64,000 bases of DNA from NCBI GenBank assembly GCA_921293015.1, contig OV121081.1, positions 61,273,022 through 61,337,021 on the forward strand, given 5' to 3'. A program made the position numbers and the translations under genes. The notes beneath the pieces are model-generated. The model was not told where the DNA came from and made no database searches. It was given only the letters and a program-made list of their open reading frames with translations. This document shows positions 1 through 13,424 of the stretch, piece after piece. The stretch is from Phorcus lineatus. Lineage: Eukaryota; Mollusca; Gastropoda; Trochida; Trochidae. Position 1 is the first letter of the stretch. Each line of letters opens with the position of its first letter.

Positions 1-239
1 GGAGAATCATGCTTTATAACCATACATGTCTTATGTGACATGTATGCCTAATCCCACTGATTTTGTTACTTTTGAAAATTTGTAAATACTGAATTATGTG
101 AGAATGTTCTTGTTCAACAAAACATTTTACTTTACACGAATTGAGTTTAAAAGTTGCCCTGATTCGAGAAAAAACTGTTAAATGTTTATTTGCCTTATCT
201 ATCACATCCGTTTTTACATTAAATTAATCTTGACTATTG

Positions 240-3200
240 ACCAAGGACTGATTTGAACCATGGAGCAAACTCGATCCTGTCTCGCTATTGGGGGCACCTG
301 TTTCCTGTTCTTTGAATTCTCATAAGTGGAAGAATTGAAGTAAAATGAGCCTCAGGATATCATCCTGCAAACTTCAGAACATAACCAAGAGGAATGATCA
401 ACAAAATTGCTGAAAATGGTTTTATCCTTTGAACCAAATACACAATAAGTGACCTTGAACAAGATCAATAAAATGCGCATGATTGATTTTCATCTAATGG
501 ACATCTGTGTATTTGGGCCGTCAGAGTGGCATTGTGGAGAACCTCAGAAATATGTTGTCTGCTCTTCTGATTTTCACTTTGATAAAACTCGATGAAATGT
601 GTTGGTGTTCAAGTATTTACAAAATCAAACGTTTGACAGATATTATTTGAAAAAACAAATTATCAGTCCCTGTTTAAACTATTGATGTTAGGTAACTGTA
701 AGCATAGATCCCAAAATATTTCATACAAAAGCGTTCTATTTCATTTTCACTGTACTGAATGCGTGAAATGTTTTGAGTCTTTTTAAATCTATACAGCAAA
801 TAAAAAGAATGCTATTTATTTTTTTCTAGCTTAAGACTTAAGTTTTATTCAAATGCATCTCATTTAATCATTACAAGATGAAATACAATTGCAAATGCAA
901 AAAAAGAACAATATATTGGCTATAGTTCATCTTTTCCAAATTGAAAAGTGTGTTTTGGAATTGCTTAAGATTGATTATTTACTGATAATTTGTACGTATA
1001 ATTTATCATTATAATAGAAAATATGAACATTTTGAAGTCAATGGAAAATTTGAATTTCCCTTAAATTTAACTGATGAATTGATTTACTTGCAGATGTTAT
1101 TAAAACTAAGGATGCATCTCCTCATGTTTACATTATGTATGGCCATCAGAGAGGATCCAATTATTTAGGACTATTGGAACCTTGGAATTTGTGTTACTCG
1201 TTCCTCGAAACATAACACAACTATAAATACGGTAGCAGACTGTTAGTTTGATATAGCCAATCGTGATTTTGTCCAAATTTGATGCAACAATTTTGTTATT
1301 GCGCACATCAACAATAACTCTACAGTCGTAAATGATTACAATAAGATCCAGTTATCGTTTCTTTTATGACATATTCATGTGATTTGACCTTCGTGTCGAG
1401 TTATTTCAATCAATTTCTAGCCATGCATTCATCGTCTGATGACACTCAACAGCCAGGGTTCACGCTGGCAACTCTGTATGATACGGGTCAGATATTACAA
1501 TAACCTTCCTTGATATTAGAAACTCGTTAATTAACTGTAGAATACTCAAACAACATTTCAGTGTGAATATTATTTAAATATGGATGTATTCTTTAAATCG
1601 TGTTTCTGTTTTGTTTAATTTGTTGGGTAGTTTGTGCATTGTGAATGGGTTTAGAAATAGATGTGACTAACAATTTATGTCTATTTTTATGTCAAGTTAG
1701 GAAAATAAGAAATTCTAGTGCTTTTCTATTACGCTCATGCAATATTTACCTGCTTATGACTGTATTATGGGCCAGTGGTCTTCTACTGAATAAAATGTCT
1801 GTCTGTCTGACTATATTTTTATTGTTCAATAGTATATTAATTTGTAATTTCAATCTTATTTTTTACTTATTTTTCTTGACAGTCAAAAGAATTTTATATC
1901 CATTTTTATATTCTGATCATATGTGGACATGGGTGGAATTTAGGGCTATTACCTGAACTTATTTTACATTGTAGGTCTTGATTTCTTTAACCAGGTTTCA
2001 ATAATATATGAATATTAATGAATCATAGGTATAAGTGATAACAAAACAATAGAGTGTATTAAATTTAAATTTCAAAACACATTTCTTTTATATGTATAGT
2101 ATGAATTGAAACATGTCAACATTACCTTTAAATTACAGACAGAATAATTTACTGTTTTAGTCAAGAGTTATTTCCTCCAGATGAATTAATACATTCATTT
2201 AAGAACATTTTTATAATTAAGAACTTCAAACATGTATGTATACATGTTTCAGATGTTCCAAAAAGGATCAAAGTTCTAATCCTATTTCAGAGAACCCTTT
2301 ATTGTCTTTTAACAAAGATAAACAATCATTCTATGTCATCAAAGGGAAATTAATTTGAACTTTAAACTGTTTCAGAGATGTTTACAAAGGTTAAAGACAT
2401 CAATTAGAGTTCACGAAAATGTATATTGTTTTTAACAAACTGTTTCTGTTATCACTGTTTAGGGAATCATTTAAATACTCTTTGACGTCTGTGTCCTGGC
2501 AGTTCAAGCTTAATGATGTTACAACGATTCAATACTTCGTAGTGAACACTGTATTTTATGATCCATGGCATAAACATTAATTGTCTATATCGTTATAGTG
2601 TTATAAGTTAATGTCACTGTATCATTTTTTAAAATTATAATGTGACGTTATCCCTTGTTGTCTTGTTAAACGTGTTGTCTGACATGCATATTAGATGCTG
2701 TTGTGTCCACATGCCAAGCTGTATAATTACATTAGACTATTCCAGTTCTGAAGTGTTCAAGTTTGGATTTATGGGTTAGAAGTAAAAGTTTTAGTATATA
2801 GTTACTTTTATTTGCGAAAATGTGTACATGTGGAAATTGCACTGACTACGAAATGTGAAATTCATTCATTTGAAAATATTTCAGAAAATGTGTTGTTTCG
2901 TACGATTTTTAAAATATTGTGTCTACTTTTATTAGACCACAGTTAATGACACCAATTAAAGTGTTTTTGGCCCCAAGAGATTATTATGAAATAATGTCTA
3001 TGTACACATATTATATTTCAAAATTTGTATGAACGCGAGGGTGTAGTCCGAGTAGAGTTTATTGCCATAACGCGAGGCAGTCGGGTCATTATTTGGCTTT
3101 CACTCACGCGGAACATTTGTAAATTAATATTTAACTAAATTATTTATATACAATATACATTATACTTTTACCCTTTGCGGGTTGATGTTTTCTTACCGAA

Positions 3201-3361
3201 TGAGTCCAATAGAATATTTACGATACATGCCTGCTTTAGATTTTTAAGCTAAAAACTAGATCCTCTACATAAGAAATATACAAAACCTATTACCTATAAA
3301 TATATACAGGGGAAAATCAGTGAAGATATGACACAACAAAATGTACCCCAGCTGACATTGA
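240..3361 (+). repeat. Degenerate tandem unit 0 (partial)
   Basis: Blocks related to later units: 300-535 (shares GAAGTAAAA..CCTC.GGATAT and ATGCRCATGATTGAT), 1385-1505 (TGTCGAGT..CTTCAATC, CTGTATGATACG) and 2370-2480 (TGTTTACAAAGGTTA, GTTCACGAAAATGT). The rest is AT-rich with no gene seen. Its left part lies outside the window. An open frame at 1645-1956 has no recognisable features. Confidence 0.55.
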
Positions 3362-3434
3362 TCCTTGTTAGTTCAAGTGGTAGAGGCGTCGCTTGTCAAC
3401 AGGGAAGTCTCAGGTTCGAATACCACTTCCGCTC
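3362..3434 (+). repeat. tRNA-like sequence, probable SINE head
   Basis: TAGTTCAAGTGG (3369-3380) fits the Pol III A box and GGTTCGAATAC (3413-3423) resembles the B box. Spacing is tRNA-like, and GTC sits where an Asp anticodon would be. The acceptor, anticodon and T stems pair badly, so it is a tRNA-derived SINE or pseudogene and not a functional tRNA. Confidence 0.5.
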
Positions 3435-4329
3435 TTTCTAAATCTTATATTTCTAACTTGTTAGAATTTCACAAGTCCATTTGTTTTCACACATTAAACA
3501 TCTCATAATTGACCCACGTGTTTAATAACTGAAATGTTAAAAAACACGTTAAAACACCAACTCTACTACTCACTCATAACCAACCATGGTAGTTATGAGG
3601 ACCAATCTGCGCACATGATGGTTATGGCATATGACATTCAATAAAACAATTCCCATGGTGTGTAATTTGTATATCCATCTCCGGATTTAACCCTTCTATG
3701 TCAACTATAGTTACATTTTACACCTGTACAATCAAAATATTTTTATCAATTACATTTCTTCACATTATTGTAAATAAATGTACAAAATAAATACATATTA
3801 TATACACATGTACACAGGGAACTCGATAACTGCCAGGTCGAGTTTAACAAAACTTTCTATGTTTACCAATATTTGCTTCAAGGGTACCTGCATGCAGATA
3901 ATTAAAACTCTAAAAGTCATAACATGGTTTTAGTCATAAAAAGTTAAATGCATATATAAAACATTATTTGCTTAATCATTTCCAATCAATAAAAGTGTTA
4001 AAATGACAATTTAACTAATTTATGGCTTGTGAAGGGATATAAGCCATCTCCCGATGGCTCTTTTATATATATACCGATGATCCGCAGGCATAGTTTTTAG
4101 TTGATTTTGAAAATCCCAAGAAATTCAATTTCTCAAAGTGGTTTTGTAACCTTCGTCAACAGCCTTTGCGAAAAGGATTTGTTCGATGGTAAAACGTATT
4201 CTTCAATTGAATACAGCTACGAGTAAAGGCAAATAGAAATCAATTTATCTTTGTATATAGCCAGGCTCTCATTCTTCGATGCGCAAGTAAATAGCAGTGT
4301 GCCTCATGCAGTGACCCTGCCAAGTAGTG
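3435..4329. other. Non-coding stretch between units 0 and A
   Basis: AT-rich sequence downstream of the SINE-like head. I recognise no gene, terminal repeat or array block in it. Confidence 0.5.
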
Positions 4330-7300
4330 AATTACTCAGAGGAAAAGTAAATTGATTCAACTTGTTTCCTCTATCGAACCCAACTGATGTATTGAACACA
4401 TGTTGAGAGAATGCACATGATAGAACTTCACTTAATGTTTTTTTTTACTTGTATGTGGGCCATCAGGGCACCAGAGTAAGCTCTTGATAAACATGTTATA
4501 CGGCCCTTCTATTTTTAAAGGTAATGACAGGAAATATTAGCTGCAGAGTGTCATTCTTTAATTATTATTAGTCTATGAGTATCCTCTATGATATTTTCAA
4601 CACCATTGATGACATGCTTTATTTTTTAATCTGTATATTCAAATCCTGTTGATTTCTTAAAAGTTTTAAGAAAACTATTCGAAATTTTAGTCACATGGGT
4701 TATGTTAGACATTTAATGGTTTGAATGTCCTGAAACAGAAGCGCCAAAGAGGAGAATTGGGACCATGGCGGAAAAATGATTCAGCACAAGGATGAAAGTG
4801 AAAAATATCATAAGTTTTGTTCTTAGTATGTATAAGTTCAACTTTTTCAATACAGTTGGTTTTTAGTTATATATTATATTTTAGTCTCGGAAATTCCTTA
4901 GGTTTCATTTTGAATTAATTTTGTGATTATTTTTGTCGTGATCTTTGAACTGAATTCAGCTATCAGCTGTTTTGAGACTTAACCATTTAATTCAACTACT
5001 AACCAACTGCTGTGTTAATCATGGACTTTACTGAATATATTGAACTAGCTTATTGATTGTTTTTCAGTTAATTTTGTATAATCAATTTGAATTAGTCTAG
5101 TTTTGAAACCTTAAATTATTTTTATTAGCAATTAAGTTGTAATAACTACATACAAGTGTTTGTCATATTTTGCTGGTTTAAAAGGAAGATATTCTCATTC
5201 CAGGAGACACGAGGCTGAGATTATAGTTATGATTCAAAACCCTTTCCCCTTCGTATCCATGAACAATTTATGATTGGAAAATCATTCAATCAGACAAGAA
5301 ATGGATAGGGTAAAAGTTATCTAACTAAGAAAAGCCCGAACGAAATATTTAAAATGATAAACTTACTGACTATTTTATACATACAACAACGGACAGGGAT
5401 TTAAAGGATATGTACAAGACACGTACTTGAAATCGTTTATTATGAGAGATATAAATCTGTAGAAATTTGAAAAAATTACGATTTTCACAAACTGAGAGAC
5501 TTGTATGCCGTGTAAGAAAAGATAAATAGCGATAACTGTTCAACATCTAATCATTGTTTCTAATGGGTTAAACAGTTTTGAACAAATACAAAGGACATTT
5601 AAGAAAGAAGTGGAAAGAAATTCAACAATTGCAGAAAAATGAATATTTCATAACACTTCAATCACTGTGACACCGTCATATTTACCATCTCACATTATTT
5701 TGGAGTAATTATTTGATTATGTTGAACGAGAATGAGGTCATAGTTCTTGACAGCTAGCCATTTTTCAAAATCTACTCTCAAGAATATTCCTATCTCCTAC
5801 GATAAATCTTAGAGCAGTTTTAACACATCAATATGAATATAATAATGAAATCATTTATACCTTATGTTAAGGTCATCAGAGATATTTTTCCGATGAAAGT
5901 GCTTGTTAACTAAACAAGTAGAGTACCATTATATATAAGAAGATTCATACAACGATAAATTCATTTACATTGCTTTTCTGAGAGAAATCTGTCCTTGAAC
6001 TTAAATTGTCAGGGAATCGTATTGAGTAGTAAATGGAAACAGAAAAATGTTATGGATGTAAAAAAAATTATTAAATGAAACCTCCCTAAACCTGTTTTGT
6101 TATTGCAAGAGAACTTTTCCTATAAAAGGTATAAGATATCAATCTCTATATTGAATTGCACGCAGGGAATAAGAAACGTTCGTCGTAATCAAATAAGAAT
6201 GTTAAGAACTCTGTAAGCAGTTACAGGACAACGTTCTACAGTGGCAAACATACATATAAGTGATCCGTGGCCGGATGTTCTATCCATCATTCATTGGTAT
6301 TTTAGCAGTCTTGAATCAGTCTTTATAGTACCAATCTTTCAAATGATTCACTATACCACATATCAGCAGCCATCCAATCGTTTATTTTCTTTTCTTCCAT
6401 ATCTCAACGTCCATATGATTTTATTCATTCCATATGTAGTTTTTTAATTTCCTCATCCAGTCACATTTATTCTATCGAATATTGAACAAATGTCTAATTA
6501 TTTCAACCACCATCTTCGGTTTTATTCGAATCGCTGTATGAGGCATCTGTTTTTTATTATTGTTTCTCTTAAGTTTAGATTTGAAGAAAATGTAAAATTC
6601 AAATTATATCAGTTTGTAAAACATGTTTCAATCATTTGCCCGAAATGTAAACAAAAGTAACAGTTGGATGATAAATAAATGAGATATAATGTTTCATGTA
6701 CATTGTATTTTGAATCATGTTATAATTACAGTAATACTTTACAAGAATGAGATTTAATCAGAGAATGATTTTCCCAAAGATAAAAGTCATTTAGGACCTT
6801 GTTGTTCCTACTAATGCCTCCCAAAACCTTATATCCGGTTAAAATTAAAACTTATCATCCTCAGCTTAGTTAACAATTACGTTATTCAAAAAGTTTTAGT
6901 TTAGTGATGTTTGGCACTGAACATTTGTTTAATAACGTTTATGAACATTTCTTGAAGATATACCTGAATGGGAGGCAGTGTTAAAATAACTTAAATATCT
7001 AAAGAGAATAAAACAGAAATCGTGTTAAGATTTTATACTGTTCAACTATCTTAATACAATCACAGCCTACCGACAATACATAATCCAGTGGTCTGCTTTA
7101 TTGATTGATTGATTCTACTGTTTCTGACTGGTTTCGTAACTATAGGAAATCTCTTAATAAAGTTGATACCCCGTGTTATTATCTTATAATAAATGTCTGA
7201 GAAAAGTTCTGAAAACATCTTCCTGCATCAACGTGTTCCCCAGATGGGGTTTCTGTATGAAATATGTGTCATGTATGCAGAATAATCCTCTTCATGAATT

Positions 7301-7753
7301 TCTATGAGTTTCCTTAACTTTTGAACCGAGCTGTAGCTTTATGAGGTCAGTAGGGTTAGGGATGACTTAAAACGGAGACAGTGCAGGAATGTTACGTCAA
7401 AGGTTTGGTATTATTTATTCAGTGCAAGCAAATAACTCACTTTACTTAATGTTTAAGTTTAATGACGCAAGATGATTTTTAGAGGGAAGGTTGGTTTGGG
7501 GGTTCTTGTTATTCTAATTATAAAATCAGGAACACACACATATTTACAATTTGTCTACGTGTAAGAAGAATAAGAAGAAGAAGGTTTTTATTTGTATAAA
7601 GGCCATAATACCCATAGTACAAAATGATACAGTTATACATTTGAGTTACGATTTCAAGGTGCACTTTTTTGGGGGTTTTTAAATTTTTTTACAGGCACTG
7701 TTAACAGACGAGAATATACACGTCAAGGAAACTTACAAAGTTATTGATAATAT

Positions 7754-8143
7754 TTAAGTCAGATGATGTACATAAGCTGTGAAGAGAAAAGTAATATCTA
7801 CGTTAATTTTCGGAACTAAACGCTGACGCATGTCATAGCGTTTACAAGTATAAACAACATGAATTTCATCTTCAATACTTTTACAGTGTTTACATAACAC
7901 AATATCGTCGTAACAAGAGGCGATACCTCTTCTAATATATTTAATGCCCAGTGAATGACATCCTGATCTAAATAGTGTAAACAAACGCTTTGATCTATTT
8001 GCAATATTCAGTAACAAATACTTTTCACAGGTCAACATAGATTTATGCGAATTATAGAAACACAGCGAAGGAGCATCTAGGGAAGAGTGCCAATCTTGCC
8101 TTGAGCAATTGTTAATTCTTTCGGTAAACATACAAAAGAACAT
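7754..8143 (-). pseudogene. LINE C-terminal domain with Cys/His motif
   Basis: 129 codons ending in CKHCKSIEDEIHVVYTC then RYDMRQRL. The C-x2-C...H-x4-C spacing followed by the Leu-Arg helix is typical of the C-terminus of this LINE type. Its start codon is internal; the family sequence continues upstream with a stop. Confidence 0.75.
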
Positions 8144-8400
8144 GTCTATATCACCAACATCTTGTGAAATCCAAGCTATACCAAAGCCAAGGTGAAATAA
8201 CAGGTCACTGATATGCCGAGCCCATGTGGGACGTTTCCTGAATTCAATCGATAGTAAAAATTGACACGATTGATATGGATATCAATTTTGATCCATTCGT
8301 AATAACCTTAGCCAGTATTTAATACATTTGACTAAATAGACATTACTTAGTGATACCCTCCCACATTCCCCATATGCAACAACATTAGAAGATCCATAAC

Positions 8401-8640
8401 TTATCTGGAGCAAATATTTGCAATACTTCTATGAACTATTTTAATACTTTCTCTTTCCTTAAAACCCCATATTTCAGCTCCATATGTTAGAATTGGAACT
8501 ATTTCATCAAAAATATGAAAACCTTCATTCAGTGACACGTCATAGTTTCGAATAAATGATTTAATAGGCCACAGTGCCTTAGTAGCTTGATCTGATAACG
8601 TTTTACATGCTCTTGTCCAAACCAATTTGGGAGTTATCAC
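8401..8640 (-). pseudogene. LINE reverse transcriptase thumb fragment
   Basis: 79 codons in the same frame as the palm fragment directly upstream. The key motif is VPILTYGAEIWGF followed by an amphipathic helix. It ends at a stop before the conserved GECGR segment, which continues in another frame. Confidence 0.8.
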
Positions 8641-8646
8641 AAGTCC

Positions 8647-9081
8647 TTAATATTTATAGAAATTGACAGTTTCCATTCCGGTACCATTATAAAATCCTTT
8701 TTCATGTCTTGATAAAGGTAGACCCATTTTAAACACAATTATTTTACTTTTGTCAATATTTATGTCCATGCCCCATCTATGAGAGTACATATACAAGGCG
8801 TCAATACGACGCTGTAATCTAACAACAGTGTCAGCAACAAACGCCAAATCATCTGCAAATAACAGAGCAATAATATTCAACATTTTTGCGGAGATAAATA
8901 TACCATCATCAAACTCATTTTGTAAAGAAAATGCAAGCTCATTAATGAACAATGAGAATAGTACCGGGCTAAGGACGCAGCCTTGCCGAACCCCACAGGT
9001 ACTATCAAAATATTCAGTTAATTTCATACCATACTCATATGTTACAGTGGTTTTAACATTATTGTCCATATTCTTAATCAC
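8647..9081 (-). pseudogene. LINE reverse transcriptase palm domain fragment
   Basis: 144 codons. The GVRQGC-VLSP motif (about residues 30-40) and the FADD catalytic box (about 75-78) are intact. The segment is cut off upstream by truncation and downstream by an in-frame TAA. No active endonuclease domain is present. Confidence 0.85.
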
Positions 9082-11410
9082 CTTAAAGAAGTTACCATGA
9101 ATTCCTTTATGTAAAAGAACATACAGTAATTTAAACCGTGTACTACGTGTAAGTAAGTGTTATCATGATATTTAACTGACGAGCAGATTCATACATATAA
9201 TATCATATATCAGTATGTAAAGTTAAACACTTTGAGGCTTCTGTACTGCAGATATACAAGTTATCAAACAGTTCAAACGACTTTGGCATATAACAACGTG
9301 GTTCATTACATTTATGTTTATATACATATGAAGTTTTGATTGCTTTTAATGCAGGACGCTTTCGAATTACAAATTTTCATTCATGGCAAATATCGACGTT
9401 GTTTTAAGAACCATAATGTTCTTGTTTCAAAAGCAATATACAGTGCAAAAAGAGAAAGTTCATTCTAATGTTTCCTTTTAATTCAATAATTATTTTTTTT
9501 ATTTCTTTACATAGCTGTCAATTTTCAGTCTTTGGCCTTAAGTTGAATATATTAGTAATGTTACTTACTGTATCATGACAATGGTTTGACAATCTCCATA
9601 TGAGGTCGAAAATCAATCATGGACACGGATGATGTTTGTTGTTCATTTCACTGTCGTGTTATTTTGATTGCTTACGATCCTCAGTTCATCCGCTTCTATC
9701 AAACCAAGAAATTGATTTTAACATTACATATGAAAACTGTTAACATCAAATGATTTCTGTTTCATACTTGTTCAGTGAAGAGGTTTCTGTGCTAATCTCA
9801 AAACATTTTAATCCAAATAGGTACCTATTGATGAAATCATAGTCCTGAGAAATGTCAAAATGGTCTGATGATGTGGATAAGAGATCTCCTTTAAGAACAC
9901 ATTTTATTTCCTGGTACTAATGGCTTTATTTCCTAGAATATTGACTTAAGATTGGTATAGATTTTTACCATCGATTTTTTTAATATAAAACGTGAGGCCA
10001 CTCTATGTTACAGCATGGCTCTTAGGCAAAAAACTAAGTTCATCTTCCAAAAAATTGATACAAAATAGTGCTGTCCTCTATTCCTTAAATAATTTACAGT
10101 TTAAATGTTAGATGATAAAATATATAACATGTTTTTTGTTAGATTGCGAAGGCTAGAGAGGAGACATTCCCACATTTGCTGCATCTGTGCTATCATTTAT
10201 AACTCACAGCTTATCTGCATTATCGGTTTGGGATGATGTATTCATAGTTTTACCCGCATGTCGAGTAACTTCAATCTGAGTTTATTCATGAATTAATCAT
10301 CCTATGACCCTGAACAGACAGAGTACATAACTGTTCGCCCTGTATGATACGTGTCAGGCATTACAAAATCATGTGTAACCAATTTTGCAAGTCATCAAAC
10401 AGCTGAAACATATTCAAATAATTATCATATTTATGAAAGTATCGACCAATACAGATATTCTTGAACATGTCGCCCGTCTGAATCACATATACTGGAAGTT
10501 TGACCATGTTTCTTTTCGGTATAGTAAGAGTGTGGTTTACGTCATGTCTGAAAGAATTTCACAATTTGTGTATAACACAAACGTTAGAAATATCGTCGAA
10601 ATTAATTTTGATGTTGGATTCTTCTCATATGTAGACATTTAAGAAAATGACAAAAGTGAGGTCTGGTTTTGGAAATTAGGGTGACAAAACAGGTTTATTT
10701 ATTTTGAACCCCAGTTTCATAACAAGACATAATTAGATACAAGATGTACATGATGACAAAAAGTTGCAACTCTGTCGGAAAATGTTTGTTTATATTCCAA
10801 TTGACCTGAAATCTATCTTGCCTAATCATTGAGACATTTGCATATTGGGGTGGTCGTAAATATTTATTTGACTTCCAGTGGCATGTGTAGCTTTCATAAC
10901 AACTGCGCATTGCCTCAAAATAATTGGGGTAAACAACACTGTAATTGAATATTCAAGTAGTAAACCTCTTCTATTTTTATTTTATGTTTTGATATGTATT
11001 TTGCTTAAATAAAGTGATAAGATCATGTCACAATTATCTTTTTTAATGATATCAAAATTCATTTGGATTCAAGTTCAGTAAATAACCCTTCAAATAATCA
11101 AACTGTTTCATTTGAAGGAAACCATCACTTTACACCCATCTTAAGGTCAATACAGAAGGGACGACTTTCCCAGGAGACCTTTCAACATTGTGCACTAGCG
11201 TTCTCAACATTTTTTTAGGATACGCGGTTAACTTTGAAAAAAGAAAAACAAACATCTCTGACAAACCAAACGAAAAAAGAACTGACGTTAAGCCTGTACA
11301 CGAAATGTTTACAAAGGTTATATACATTCATTTGGGTTCACGAAAATGTTTATTGCTTCTCATCACTTTGTCACTATTTGTGGAATCACTTGAAATAACC
11401 TTTATCTAAA

Positions 11411-13424
11411 TGCTTTGTAAGGCACATTGTCTTAAATGGGAGATTGTGAATCGTTCATACTAGATCCTCAAATGGTTTCTTAAGCGTATGTTATAGAACA
11501 TTTAGATAGAATACAAAAGAAGATCCAAACTTTCATTGCTATGCTCTTATCCAACTCATTGTCCGTTATGACTCATAGATGAAGTTTGAGTAAGATGCAT
11601 ATATTGATGATTCATTTATGTAGCAATTGTGAAAAATTTGCTTTGATGGTACCCGTCTTTTAGAATATTTTTCTCAAGATAAACAATACATTTGATATGA
11701 TGCGATAACTGAAAGCTGAAAACTGAGAGGGAACTTAGATCACCATCATCTATGATTAGAATTGAAAGACCTTGGTCCTTGACCAGACGTTGGTTACACA
11801 TAGACTAATAGCAAAACTGTTTATTACAACATATTCAACATTCGCAGGTTAACAATTAATTGTTTGTAGTTGATAGTTAGGGCACACTGGCGCACGTTTG
11901 GTGAAAACAAAGAACATTCATTCATGCCCTGCAGCTGTTGGACAAAGGATTGTGTGCGTGTGATAAAACGTGTGTGACTACACACACTGTTACAGCTAAT
12001 ATCAATCAGATTATATTTAAATGATTGCTTTTTTGAATGGGTTTGATTAGATTTGACATAAGATCAATCAAGGCTATTTAAGACATTTTGTGTTTTGGAT
12101 TCTGAAAACTATTCCTTTTGGCAGTTAAGACATTATACTTACTTTGTGTTAATTTCCATTTGACAAGCATATAGTAGTTTAATTCATTTTAAGCGTTTCT
12201 CTATCCCAGTACTTTATTCTCTTTCTTTTTCTATCTCATCACATTTGTGGGATTTTGCATTGAAAAAGGTCATTTCCATGGTGTTGGTGCCATTATGTTT
12301 CTTTTTTGAAAGGAGTTAAAGACTTTTATTCATATTTTTGGATGATTAATGCAATGGGTATATGCATAATTAAGAGCTTTTTGTTTGTGTTTGAGAGTTA
12401 AATGAATTAGGATTTTTTAGTTTGTATAAGAGGGGATCGGGAGGTAGATGGTCAAATACAGTTTGTAAGGTAAAAGTAGATATCTTGAAGAGCTTCATTA
12501 CTCCCTTTGCAGTCTTAGTTTAACTAATCTTAAAAAGAACATCTATGATTAATATTTACTTGACTTTACTTCGAATCACAGAAGGAGAAATTAATTCAGA
12601 AACCAGAAATATATGAGAAACAATTGTAAATGGGTTTTTTCAATTTAATTGATAATTAACAAAGAGTTTTTGGTTACAATATAAGCTAATACAAATAGAA
12701 GATACGATATAAAAAATCCCTGAACAAATAGGCCAACTTAGTACATTCACCTATGTCTTTGCCTTTACAGACATTGATAAGGGTCGAGTCGTGATTAAAT
12801 GGGGAGTATAAATGAAGCTGACCTGTATATAGGAATAAAAAGGTGCAAAACAATAGCGCAGTATAATGATGATAAAATGATATTAAGAACGAGGGCAGTT
12901 GAAAGTGTATGCCTAAGCCAGCCCTTATTTAGGTTTAATATATTCAAGAAACTTACAGACAGAACTCATAGCAGTAAAGGCTAAAAAAAATATAGAATAT
13001 TCTACACGGATTGGTATGATTCAACTAAGTTTTATCGCCAAAATCAAGTCTTTAACAATGCAACAATTTTATATAATGTTGAATTTATGAATACTCATAC
13101 ACTCATAACAAAATGGACAGTTAAGTCAGCGTTTGTTTAAAACTCAAATTGCGTTAAGCCTTAGCCAATTTATTTTGAACTATCAGATTGGTTCAATTAT
13201 AATGATGCATGTTCTCAATAATGTTTTTAAAAGCCAGAATATGATCGCTTTCTTGCAGGATATGATAGACATTGTGGTCCTCATCTCATCCTCTTAAAGC
13301 TTGAATTGGATGATAGTCAAAATAGTCTTTAACCACGTGATGCCCAAGTATTCGCTTGAAACTTCTTTTCCTTTGAACATTAGAAAAATGCATTAAAAAC
13401 ATTTGGATATTTTTATCCACATAA
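11411..13424. other. Non-coding stretch between units A and B
   Basis: AT-rich sequence with only short open frames (for example 12799-12984) that lack family motifs. No repeat or RNA gene is recognised. Confidence 0.5.

Larger units (their letters stand above)
7566..9145 (-). mobile_element. 5'-truncated, broken non-LTR retrotransposon (LINE), 3' part
   Basis: The minus strand encodes the C-terminal half of a reverse transcriptase. 8647-9081 holds the STCGVRQGCVLSP palm motif and the FADD catalytic box (LLFADDLAF). 8401-8640 holds the thumb motif PILTYGAEIWGF. 7754-8143 ends in a CKHC..H....C zinc-knuckle-like motif typical of mollusc LINE C-termini. The first two are in the same frame, separated by one stop (TAA at 8647-8649). 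Near 8400 reading moves to another frame, and further stops follow. Similarity fades near 9145, so the copy is 5' truncated. The 3' end has AATAAAAACC and a TTC-rich tail near 7566. The copy is dead. Confidence 0.85.
4330..11410 (+). repeat. Degenerate tandem unit A
   Basis: Block a is at 4330-4500, block c at 7060-7395, block d at 10250-10380 and block e at 11270-11400. The LINE remnant is inserted after block c. Blocks d and e match unit 0 about 8.9 kb upstream; blocks a and c match units B and C. Nothing coding is seen outside the LINE. Confidence 0.6.
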
